Assembly: GCA_025084515.1 (NCBI GenBank)
Contig: JAJAGP010000763.1
Location: forward strand, 1 to 64,000
DNA: 64,000 nucleotides
Direction of reading: 5' to 3'
Origin: Ancistrus triradiatus
Lineage: Eukaryota > Chordata > Actinopteri > Siluriformes > Loricariidae
Part shown: one piece after another, positions 1 to 10,500 of the stretch
Numbering within the stretch: the first letter of the stretch is position 1
Layout of the letters: each line of letters opens with the position of its first letter
Position numbers and translations under genes: made by a program
The notes under the pieces: generated by a model
What the model saw: only the letters and a program-made list of their open reading frames with translations
What the model was told of the DNA's origin: nothing
Database searches by the model: none

Positions 1-1
1 A

Positions 2-160
2 ACGGCTGCAGGTACCCCAGCTAAGAATGCTGATTTGGTGCAGAATCTTTTGGATGCTGTTCATTTACCCGCAGATCTAGCTATTGTGAAAGTGAAAGCA
101 CATAGTGGAAGCTTTACATCTGAAGCACAAAGCAACAGACTTGTTGATGAAGAAGCATAA
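2..160 (+). pseudogene. Retroviral pol fragment: RNase H C-terminal end
   Basis: The window opens inside a reading frame that runs to a TAA at 158-160. It resembles the last part of a retroviral/LTR-element RNase H: a leucine-rich helix, then IVKVKAHS (the usual K-x-x-AHS strand carrying the late active-site histidine), then a short tail that in intact relatives would end in an N-x-x-AD-like helix. Here the final helix reads NRLVDEEA and stops. The integrase relic follows about 170 bp later, the normal pol order. The 5' part of the element lies before position 1. Call rests on motif recognition. Confidence 0.6.
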
Positions 161-329
161 ATGGCACACATGGCCATTGTCGTTAATGGAAATGTCAATC
201 TGCATATTAAACTGATAACTGGTCCCATTGTTATGCAATGGTGCTGGTACCAGTCGTTATGCAAAGGTGCTGTATATAAGATTGGGGAAGTTTTCCAACT
301 GCTGAGACTGAAGAAGTCCACTTAGATGA

Positions 330-1170
330 GTGACGAAACATTTCTCCGACAAAATCTATGTCCAGATGAACAGATTCAACTTCTGGGATTTTCTTACCTG
401 GATTATTGAGCATGCATCAAGAAATAATAGAGCCTGTTCAAATCACTGTTCAGAGCCATTTGATCACTTACAGGTGGACTTTATTGAGTTATCACCCTGC
501 CAAAATAAAAGGTATGTGCTTGTGATTGTTGACATGTTCTCCAAGTGGATGGAAGCTTACCCTACCACCCACCAAGATGCACTGTTAGTGGCAAAATGCC
601 TCCTAAGGGAGGTGATTCCTAGATTATGACTCCCTAGGAAGGTTTCATCTGATAATGGTTCAGCATTGTTAGCAAGGTACTCACCCATATCAGTGATGTA
701 ATTGGAACGCCACTACATAAACATTGTGCATATCTCCCTCAAAGTGCAGGCCTAGTTGGAAGAACGAATGGCACAATTAAACAAACATGGGTGAAAGTCT
801 GTCATGAACAGGACTAAACTGGGTGGAAGCCCTCCCACTAGTGTGTATGGGACTCAGGCAAAGAGTATCCTTCAGATCTAAACTCTCCCCATTTGAGATC
901 ATAGTTGGGCAACCTCCAAACACCAGCTGCACTCCAAACAAGGAGACATTGGCGCTAGAGTACAATCACATGCAAAAATATTGTTTTATCTGATGTGCAC
1001 AGGAGGGTGAAAGCTGACAGGTGGCAAGGACCATTCCAAGTGCTCCTAACAACTCACACAGCAGTGACGATTGCTGAAAGAGACATCTGGATCCACATCA
1101 GCCACTGTAAAAGAGCTCCCAAACCAGGGGAGACGACAGAATTGAAAGAGTAGGGATCCTGACCTTCTCA
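330..1170 (+). pseudogene. Degenerate retroviral integrase (pol)
   Basis: Coding-like sequence broken by stops and frameshifts. The longest open piece (to 629) carries the start of the integrase catalytic core, with QVDFIEL (first acidic residue) and the strand VLVIVDMFSKWMEAYP. After a stop at about 627 the frame continues with SSDNGSA (second acidic residue, about 647-667), and near 880-905 the motif SPFEIIVGQPP is typical of the end of gammaretrovirus/epsilonretrovirus-like integrases. Several in-frame stops make it non-functional. It sits between the RNase H tail and env, as expected for a provirus. Confidence 0.7.
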
Positions 1171-1909
1171 CTTCTAACAGCCATTGCAAAAGTGGGCCCG
1201 GAACACGTGGGTTAATGACCCACCCCAGTACACTCAAGTCGCTCAAGAAGGGATTACAAGTGAAAAGGGTGATAGAATAGTCTCAACATAACCAAGTTCA
1301 AGCCCCAGCTAAAATCAAGACTGGTACCCAATGGTTGTTTAGTAATCCCAGCCATCATGCTTCCGCTCCTGGTCCTGGTAGAGGGGGTTGTGATTAAGAT
1401 CCTCACTGACATGACGGACGATTCAACCATCAAGCACCCAAACCAAAGCCTGCGAGAACCAAAAGGCAACCTGTTCTGGAAGGACGCCAACTTCACAGCC
1501 CTTCGTTTACAGCCTGGTGAATAGCACTGTGAATAAAGTCGCCATAGGATGGAGCACCTTGTGGGAAAATGAGACCGCAAACGATGTGAGGGGTCCTCCG
1601 CTGATGAGCTGCCAAGCCCCCCGGTTAAAAACCCAGGTCGGGACTCAGTTTTCCCGCTGTGCGTCCAGACCAATGACCCAGGTTTTCTGTACCAGAAGAA
1701 CGGAACCCAGTACAGTAGAGCCCACACAAACGTCTCCAAGATCTTCCAGGGCCTGAGATCTGAGCGATGCTTCAACGAGGTCACCCTATCCAAACAACTA
1801 GGACAAACCAGTGACTGACAGGCCCCTAACTCTACCCTGTTTAGGAATGTGACAGTGACCAAGGGAACTCATCTATATACCTGACTGGTATTGGTGGTGC
1901 GGTAACAGA

Positions 1910-2625
1910 TTGCTTACGTATTTTCCAGTTGATCAAAGGGCTAGATGTGCACTAGTTCGTTTATATGCACATCTGAAGGTTTTCATGGGAAATGGTAGAG
2001 TAAATAACAGGAAAGAACGCAGGACTGCCGACACCACTGATTTAAGTGTTCCATCAGAACATAGACTAGTTGGGGAAGGGGAAAGATTTGCAGAGATTAT
2101 TTTCCCAATTTGGGGAGTAGCAAAGGTCAGACAACAATTAAATCAAGTTCACTATAGGTTAGCTATGTTTGTAAATTCTACAACCGACACAATTGAAGGG
2201 ATTAAACAAGAACTAACTGCCTTACGTTTAATGACCACCCAAAATAGAATTGCTCTTGACATTCTGCTGGCTAAAGATGGAGGGGTTTGTGTAATGGTAG
2301 AAGAACACTGTTGTACTTGTGTTCCGCCCAATGATGCTCCTGAATGTAACATCACAAAGGCTTTAGGTCAAATGAAGTACGTGGCATCATTACTCCGTGC
2401 AGATGAAGAAGGTGGCTCTTCATGGGAGTGGTGTCATGGTTTTCTAGCGAGAAGGGAATTTTCATGTCAATATTACCCACTATGGTTCTCATTATCACTA
2501 TTATTTGTATGCTTCCTTTGTGTTGTAAATGTACTATGAGTATGTTTCAACACCAATTTCAGTATCAAATATTAGATCAGCAGGTAGACCAACTTACGAC
2601 TGAACAAAAACGAAAAAACCCATGA
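1910..2625 (+). pseudogene. Endogenous retroviral env, transmembrane (TM) part, frameshifted
   Basis: Open to 2539 in one frame, then continued by an overlapping frame (2422-2625). A basic run RKERR, a furin-like candidate, lies near 2011. A heptad-rich stretch is followed by the QNRIALDILLAKDGGVC region (about 2250-2290) and a C-x6-CC motif (about 2287-2313), the signature of covalently linked gammaretrovirus-type TM subunits. The hydrophobic membrane anchor (SILPTMVLIITIICMLP) is read in the second frame, so a frameshift near 2420 separates ectodomain from anchor. A surface subunit is expected at about 1200-1900 but is too decayed to recognise. Relic of an old infection; described only. Confidence 0.75.
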
Positions 2626-2829
2626 AGAATTTTCTTGAAGAATTTAGTATGGTAGAAATGCCTCCAGCCACCTCCAACTAACCACAGTTGCCCATTTTCC
2701 AGCTCTGTGGAGACAGCATATTATAAGGTACAGAGAGAATAAAGAAAAGGCACAGAGCTAATGAAGCTTCAACAGAAAGCTTAGTTGTTGGAGTGGATAA
2801 CTTTTCTGTGTCTTTAACATATAGACAGT

Positions 2830-3290
2830 GGGAAGATGTGTGAAGGATTTTTTTCTATTGTTCATTATTTCTTTCTTTATATTGCTTTTTATATCAATGC
2901 TTTAGGCCGGTTTTTGCTCATCAGTGTAAAACACAATTAATCAAGAATTTGCCTCTGAACTCTTCAGAAGCACCTCAGAGGGAGGAAGACAGTTGTGGGA
3001 GAGAAAGAAAGAATGCAGACAATAATCATGGCCTTCACAGGACATACTGTTCTCTGAAGAACAAAGAGTGACTATATGTTTTCGCAAGAAAAGTTACTGC
3101 AATCTACAAATTATCTACACAGAACCTATTTCTCTAATATAAAAGGTGAGGAGCATAAAAGCCTCCTCATCCGCTCATATGCAACTGCTCAGGCATCTTT
3201 GTATTTGGGTTGATCTCTGCTCAGACAATAAAACTTTCTGTTACTTCATTTCGGCACCTGTTATTCCATGTTTGCAATTTTTCCACCACA
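2830..3290 (+). repeat. Putative 3' LTR of the endogenous retrovirus
   Basis: Downstream of env there is a promoter/polyadenylation arrangement of LTR type: TATAAAA at 3138-3144 and AATAAA at 3227-3232, about 90 bp apart, which fits a short R region. A purine-rich stretch ending near 2835 (gtgggaagatg) just before a TG could be the polypurine tract/LTR boundary. Both outer limits are estimates, because the matching 5' LTR is outside the window. Confidence 0.45.
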
Positions 3291-3349
3291 CCAAGTTCAT
3301 GTTTTTAGTACCCAAAGGAAAAGCAGAATGGTTACGCAGATGAAGTGGA

Positions 3350-3580
3350 TTTCAGTTGCTAGGCTATTGGTACATGGTCAATAAGAAGCAACAGTTTTGG
3401 TCGATGGGGACTATGGTGTTGCTAAGTTGTTGCTTGGTGGGTGATAAGATGTCAGTGTTGCTAGGTGGTTGATGTGGTATCCCAGGTGGTTGCTGTGGTA
3501 TCCCAGATGGTTGGTGTGGTGTTGCTCAGGGGTTTCTAGTCAGTAGCTGTGGTAGCCCTTGTGGTTGGTGGGGTGGTACT
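3350..3580. repeat. Degenerate minisatellite
   Basis: Imperfect tandem repetition of a roughly 20-base unit of the form ggtggttgctgtggtatccca, with variants such as gttgctaggtggttg. G/T-rich on this strand. No coding content. Confidence 0.6.
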
Positions 3581-3599
3581 GATATTCTATGTTTCTATA

Positions 3600-5120
3600 A
3601 TTGTGATATGAGAAATGCATTCCTGTGGGAAGAATAAAAAAATCGACTTGTGACTTTAAATGAATAAGGAAATTATGATTGAGGTGAAGTTTTTTTTATA
3701 ATGAAGCCGGTTTATTATTCACACAGTTGTCTGCGTTTCTTCTATTTCCTAAGGTGTTTTTTCTCCATCAACCCAGAGAACCAACACATCCCATTTTCAC
3801 ATGAAACCTAGAGTTCTTACCTTGATTCAGGAACTTTCATGAGTGGAGTGATATCTGAATATGGACTGAACTCAGTAAGATGTAGCCTGTTATGATGTGC
3901 CTACAAGGCTTGTTTCAGCTTATCTGCTCTATTCTTCAGGCTTATGTAGCAAGTAAATGTGTAAGACACAATTTTTAGTTTTTTGTGCAGTTGTTACTGA
4001 GTTTTATTGCTGAGGTATTCCCACATTTGCATAACTATCTCAATTTGAAGAGCTTATTTGAAGATATTGGTACATTGTGCATATACATTCCCAATAAGAT
4101 CATCACTTTGTCACATGTGCTCTGTTACAAATATGTATGTTAAGAAATGACAGCTGTTTATCTGGCTTTTTTCCATTCATTCATTTTCTTATCTGATTAA
4201 TCCTAGTTAGTCTGTGTACACTCGGTTACATTATTATTATTACCTTTCTGGTCAAACATCCATAAGAAGTTTAAATGAAATCAAAATATAATTGTGCATG
4301 TAATGTATAGAAACAGCTTTTATTTTTCTATTTTGAGCATTAATCATAACTCAACAAGGAATACATCAAGACAATATTACAGAGATTAATATTAGGAGTC
4401 AACAGGATTTCATGCATTTGAATTGTATACATTTGACAGAAAATTCAGCAGTATTTAAATGTTGCTTTCATTGAGACTTGTAATTATTACTGCAAAATAC
4501 ACTACAAAATTAACAACTTTTGTTTAACATTTGCAGAAAAATCTAGGTAAATGGCATTCTTATGAGACCTTTACAGTTAAATAACGTTTGTTTGGTATTT
4601 TTCAGTTAAACTGAATGGGGCTCCATATACAATAAGCGATAACTGCATCTAAATCCTACTGAAAGAATTAGTTTAATAGTGGCGTGATCGTGCTAGTGTA
4701 GCAGGAAAGGGCTGTTGAATTTACTGGTTTAAATTGTTTTTTTGTGTGCAATTTACAGCTTAAACTAAAATGTACAGGTTGTTCTGTTAAGTTGTTTTCA
4801 TTATTATTGCATTTTTTACAGAATTATTCTCGCAACCACAGCTGCCAGTTTTTTGTTTTTCGAAAAAACAATGGAATATTCTGCAGGGTGCGGATTAGTG
4901 TGGATGGCATGGGATTACATTTCATGCATTTGCTAGGAACAGTGATAGGAGACACCATGTAAAAAATAAATTTGCCTGAGATTGACCAGTATTCATAAAT
5001 GAATAGTTAAATATTTGTGTCGTTAGATTCAGTGTTAAAGATCTATAGCAAATAGCATTTAATTTTTAAAACCTACAACAAGTAAATGGCACCCATTTCG
5101 CTCTCACAAATTAAAACAAG
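3600..5120. other. AT-rich spacer, nothing recognised
   Basis: AT-rich, with no long open frame of recognisable content and no clear repeat. It separates the retroviral relic from the integrase relic near the th2 promoter. Confidence 0.4.
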
Positions 5121-5122
5121 GC

Positions 5123-5735
5123 TTTATTGATCACACACAAAACTAGCATTACGAGCAATACATGATAGAAAAAATGAATTTAAAAATGTTTCATTGCATC
5201 TGCTAATCATATTGTTCTTAGACAGCGTTCTATCCTATCCAAAGGCATCATACGAATGCTGATAAGACGGGCACTGCTGCCTGACCCTGGGCATTTCGTA
5301 GGAAAGAATGGATGCTCTAATTGTATTCCCTTGATCCCCTACTGAAATGAAACTATTTGGGAAAAAACATTTCGTTGTTGCCCACCCAAATATGACGCCC
5401 TTGTAAAGCCGTTCCAATCACTAAGTGCTATGCCATACGGCTTTAGTTTGTCCTATGTATCGATGTGCCATAGCGCGTTGGTGCCGCGGTACCTGCTCTG
5501 ATGCCGCCGGAGAGCCGGGCGCGCCGGAGTTCCACTCCATCTGGATCGACCCTTTATATCATTCTCATCGTCCCCTGTGGAACTGCATGCCCTCTTGAAA
5601 TAGCAGGATGATGGAACCATCGTAAACGACCGCATGCGATTTGTCCTTCCAAGCCCGTTTGATTCTTCCTTCTGCGTTTTGCACAACCGTTGCAGTCCTC
5701 ATACTCAGCAATCTGGTTATGATGTGCCAGGACAT
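5123..5735 (-). pseudogene. Relic of a transposon-type integrase core
   Basis: Read right to left, coding similarity is spread over three frames. At about 5690-5570 a segment ends AISRGHAVPQGTMRMI; at about 5550-5515 comes DPDGVELRRAR; at about 5490-5455 comes RYRGTNALWHIDT; and after a stop, DKLKPYGIAL. The order DPxGV - R-rich - NALWHID - DKLKPYGI is that of rve-type integrase-core proteins of uncertain transposon class found widely in fish and invertebrate genomes, where the HID aspartate is the first catalytic acid. At least two frameshifts and a stop break it. An AATAAA on this strand at 5128-5123 follows it. The region is richer in G+C and CpG than its flanks. Confidence 0.55.
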
Positions 5736-5900
5736 TTTTTTTGTTCGTAAAACCTAGACGAAAAACTTAATTAACCTATGTCATTTATTGTAATTTAATA
5801 GCCTAAACTTTATTAAATCATCAATGGCTCTCATTTTCAGTTAAGCTTCAGTGAGACGGTTTCAGCCTTTCGACGCTATTCTTGAAATAGCTTTTATTCA

Positions 5901-5938
5901 TGACGTACGAGTTTATTCTTGAATCCAACATATATATA
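5901..5938 (+). promoter_or_regulatory. th2: th2 core promoter: CRE-like site and TATA box
   Basis: tgacgtac at 5901-5908 matches 7 of 8 positions of common CRE half-site variants, and tatatata at 5931-5938 is a TATA box. Mammalian TH promoters also have a CRE shortly upstream of the TATA box. The implied start of transcription is near 5960, giving a 5' leader of about 260 nt with no intron before the ATG at 6223. Inference from position and motif only. Confidence 0.55.
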
Positions 5939-6031
5939 GGCCCTGTTTGTAATCAGTTTCCCAGTGCTGGGGTCTTACAAGATACTGAGCCCTTGTAAGA
6001 CCTGGCAGGAGCGTGACGCAGCGCTCCTAAT

Positions 6032-6064
6032 ATGGACCCGGGATGTCGTATCACATTTACATAA
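6032..6064 (+). promoter_or_regulatory. Short upstream ORF in the th2 leader
   Basis: ATG at 6032 has A at -3 and G at +4, a strong context, and opens a 10-codon frame ending at TAA 6062-6064. If the leader starts near 5960 this uORF would be met first by scanning ribosomes and could lower th2 translation. Confidence 0.45.
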
Positions 6065-6222
6065 AGAAGTCACGGCTACCTAGCCTATGGAAATCATCTA
6101 ATCCCTCTAATAAAAGCCGGAGAGCGTTCCGGTCTCTCAGGGTTTCAACGTACAGCGATAGCAAAGGCGGGAAAAAGCTAAGCAGAAGGTGTGTGCGGAA
6201 AAGTTCCTGGTTTAAGTGTGAA

Positions 6223-6480
6223 ATGAAGACTGAAAGCGTTGTGCAAAGTTTCCCGTTCAGTGGAAGAAAGCAGAGCCTCATTGAAGACGCCCGCAGAGAC
6301 AGAGAGAAAGAGAGAGGGAAAGAGGGAGACCGCGAGAGCGCGGCATCCTCTCCCGGGCCCTCAGGAGCCGGACACAGCGCGGTGCTCGGTCAGGAGAACG
6401 GTCAGATTATTTTGCGGTTGCTCGTCGCTCTGAACAACGAGAAGAACGCTGGGTTCTTTAAGGTCGGCAAAGTCTTCGAG
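6223..6480 (+). CDS. th2: th2 exon 1
   Basis: Start chosen at ATG 6223 (G at -3), just before the conserved region leading to the Ser40-type site RKQSLIEDAR. An in-frame ATG at 6043 would add 60 basic residues with no resemblance to TH. The exon ends KVFE with donor gtaagt at 6481, phase 0, matching the human boundary after VKVFE. An acidic/basic low-complexity run (REKERGKEGDRE) replaces the alanine-rich linker of TH1. Confidence 0.85.
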
Positions 6481-7061
6481 GTAAGTCAGGTTACTCATAG
6501 ACGATACATAAAACAGTTAAATATAGCTTAATGGAAGGACGCAGCAGCCGAGCTTCCTCTCATAAACACTGCTCTGAACCAAACTGTAAGCTGGGTGGAT
6601 CTAAGGCTGTAGGCTCTGTAGGAATATAGCCGAACTGTCAGGAGGTTTGCTTAGAATGCGTTTAGAATAGATAGTGATCTCTATGATTGTAGTTTGGTTT
6701 GTGATCATTGTTTTAAACCATAAAATGAGCAAACTGAGAAACTTACCGGCAGCTAAGCTGTGGCCTTATGATAGGTTTCTGAACATTAAGAAAATCCACT
6801 TGTTGACAAAATCATTAACCTGAATAGCCTATCGTAAATGCATTTGACTTCAGTTGTACTTGAAAATTACAAAACAGCTAGGCTATTTTCTTTAAATATC
6901 TGGTGCGTTAAGTCAGCTGGTCGGTGAGTGTTTAGGTGTAACAGTTACTTTAGGCTATATATAATATATATTATATATAATATATTATATATAATACGCC
7001 AATTAAACTCATAACTTTAATTTTATGTTTGAGAGACAAGTCTTAATGGATTTTAATTTAC

Positions 7062-7119
<58 letters not shown>

Positions 7120-7296
7120 AAGTCATATTTATTAATTTAACATTTGAAAAGTTTTCAATTATTACAATAGCATAATTAAAGTACCCGTTCAAAGTCAGTT
7201 TAAGTCAGAAAAAGGCCAGATTTGGCTGAAATAAGTGACCCATTTAATACCACATTTTATACTAACATAAAATAATAGTAATAATAATAATAATAA

Positions 7297-7327
<31 letters not shown>

Positions 7328-7503
7328 AAGAAGAAGAAGAATAGGTACGTTACATAGGCTATAGGCTATGTTTAATGTTCTTAATCTTAATCTTAATCTT
7401 CTTCATCTCAATCTAATGTTCTTAATAATTTCGTAAACTCCGATTTTTTTAAATGAATAGGTTGTCAAAAAAGAGAGAATTAGAAGTTATTTGTCAATTG
7501 TAT

Positions 7504-7564
<61 letters not shown>

Positions 7565-10500
7565 CTATATATATTTGAGAGACATCTCTTAATGGATATA
7601 ATTAAAAGCTACAATAATGCTTACTGTTGTGCATCCACGTCGTTCAAAGGGGTGTATTTGTGCAGCGCTGTTGTTGACCTTGTGTTATCCAGGTAGCCTA
7701 AGCTACATTCAACAGTGTTCCCGGTATGTATCGTACTCCTGAAATGATGGCAGTTGTTTGCCAAAGCAAGGCAGATGAATTTCCGAATGTCTGGAATCCT
7801 AAATCAGATGAACGTCTTTCGTTGCGCAGACCTTCGAGCCGAAGCTCATCCACTTGGAGTGCCGGGCAGGTCACAGGAGTAACAAAAGCCCTTTGGATGA
7901 GTTGGAGATCTTGCTCCAATGTGAGGTGCGCAGTTCCGACAAAGACACCTTTATCAGCGCCCTTAGGAAAGTCGCAGACGATGTGCGGGTTGTACAGGAC
8001 GACCGCGGTGCGTATCCAAATTCTGTCTTACTATGAGATGGAGAAATGTATCATGAGTTCAGGGTAACTGGAACAAACCTCAGAGAGGGCATTAAAATAG
8101 CAAGATGTCACTCAGTCATTCTTATCTGCGTTTCTGTCAGGGAGATTAATTAATAATGATATAATAGCTCAAGTGGGACACAGCACAAGACAAAGCAGTC
8201 TTCTTTACACGTGTTAAAGAAATCTCTGCGTCGGAATATTTAAACCACTATCAGCAAATGCGTTTAATATGAACAGATCAAAATGCTAGACAAAATGTAG
8301 TCTTGTCATTTTAGATAAGAAATCTTATGTCACTTTACGTACCTTAAAGTATTTTACCAGAACCACAAGCACGGTGATCATGATGAATGTTACCAATCAA
8401 AATCATTTATCGAAATTTAGCAAAAATACAGAAATGTCTTAACATAACAAAGCTCTGTTCTTCCACACTTAACATGTCTGATTTTTGCCATGTAATTTGG
8501 TTAAAAGGATTAGAAGTACAATTAATATTTTATGATTGTCATTTAGTCTTTTAATGTGTATATCTTTAAGCACATGTGATGGATATTTTTATTATTTGTT
8601 TCCCCTTCTTACCCCAGCCAGGTGCTAGTGAGCATTCTGCTTTATATTTGATTGTTTATTTTTGTAAGAATTTCAAATAAAGGATTCATCTAAAAAATAA
8701 AAAAAGGAAACATTATTAGCACTCTAAACAACCCAGTCCAATACCTAGCTATTAGTCTACTTGTTTGCTTGGACATCAGTAAAACAATGTTACTGCTACT
8801 TGCCGTAATAGAATTTTCTAGATTTCTGCATAAATATGACGTAAAACATCATCAGATTTTCACACAAGTCCTAAAAGTAGATAAAGAGAACCCAGTCAAA
8901 CAAATGAGACAAAAATATTATACTTGGTCATTTATTTATTGAGGAAAATGATCCAATATTACATATTTAGTGAGTGGCAAAAGTATGTGAGCCTTTTGCT
9001 TTCAGTATCTGGTGTGTGACCCCCTGTGCAGCAATAACTGCAGCTAAACGTTTCCTGTAGCTGTTGATCAGTCCTGCACACCGGCTTGGAGGAACTTTAG
9101 CCCATTCCTCCGTACAGAACAGCTTCAGCTCTGGGATGTTGGTGGTTTCCTCACATTAGCTGCTCGCTTCAGGTCTTTCCCACAACATTTCCATTGGATT
9201 AAGGTCAGGACTTTGGACTTGGCCATTCCAAAACATGAACTTTATTCTTCTGTAAACCATTCTTTGGTAGAACGGCTTGTGTGTGCTTAGGGTCGGTGGT
9301 GTGTCTTGCTGCATGACCCACCTTCTCTTTGAGATTCAGTTTCATGGACAGATGTCCTGACATTTTCCTTTAGAATTCTCTGATATCATTCAGAATTCAT
9401 TGTTCCATCAATGATAGCAAGCCGTCCTGCCCAGATGCAGCAAAACAGGCCCAAAACAGGATAAGGTGGAATGCAGTGTGTTTTCCTTTCTCCAACCATA
9501 ACGCTTTTTCTCTTAAACCTTCTCCTTCTTTCTCCTTTTCTCGCGGTTTCAATTCCCACTTGGTGGCGGGGTCCGCTTCACTGCCATTTGATGCGACCGA
9601 AGAACACTCCAGCCGACACGTTGCTCCGTCTGTCACCAGAGACCCACACACAAAACCAGGCCCAATTTAGTGTAATCAATTAACCTAACATGCATGTCTT
9701 TGGACTGTGGGAGGAAACCTTAGTACCCGGAGTAAACCCACACGGACATGGGGAGGACATGCAGCCTCCACACAGAAAGGGACCGCGCTCCACCCTGGGA
9801 TTGAACCCAGGACCTTCTTGCTGTGAGGCGGCAATGCTACCCACTGAGGCCACCATGCCACCCAACGCTTTCTGTTTAAACCAAAAAGTTCTATTTTGGT
9901 CTCATCTCATGCTCTTGGAGTGATCTTTGGTTGGTCGGCCACTCCTGGGGAGGGTAAGGGAAACCAATGTGTCTTGAACTTCCTGCATTAGTACACAATC
10001 TGTCTGACTGTGGATTGGTGGAGTCCAAACTCTTTAGAGATGGTTTTGGTAACCTTTTTTCCAGCCTGATGAGCATCAACAACTCTTTGAGCTCCTCAGA
10101 AATCTCCTTTGTTCGTGCCATGATACACTTCCACAAACATGTGTTGTGAAGAGCAGACCTTGATAGATCCCTGTTCTTTAAATAAAAACAGGGTGCCCAC
10201 TCACACCTGATTGGCAATCCCATTGATTGGAAACACCTGACTCTCATTTCACCTTCAAATTAAACTGCTAATCCTAGAGGTTCACATACTTTTTTTGCCT
10301 CTCACTAATATGTAATATTGGATCATTTTCCTCAAATAAATAAATGACCAAGTATAATATTTTTGTCTCATCTGTGTAACTGGGTTCTCTTTATCTACTT
10401 TTAGGACTTGTGTGAAAATCTGATGATGTTTTAGCTCATATTTATGCAGAAATATAGATAATTCTAAAGGGTTCACAAACTTTCAAGCACCACTGTATAC

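Noticed and set aside
5565..5735. A 56-codon ORF (minus strand, ATG in an A-rich context) divergent from th2, followed by AATAAA
   Set aside because: The neighbouring frames show integrase-core motifs in order, so the region is better explained as a frameshifted transposon gene than as a new micropeptide gene.
9690..9863. tRNA-like A and B boxes suggesting a tRNA gene
   Set aside because: The tRNA-like part is fused to a SINE body with A/G tail and target duplication; no cloverleaf expected.
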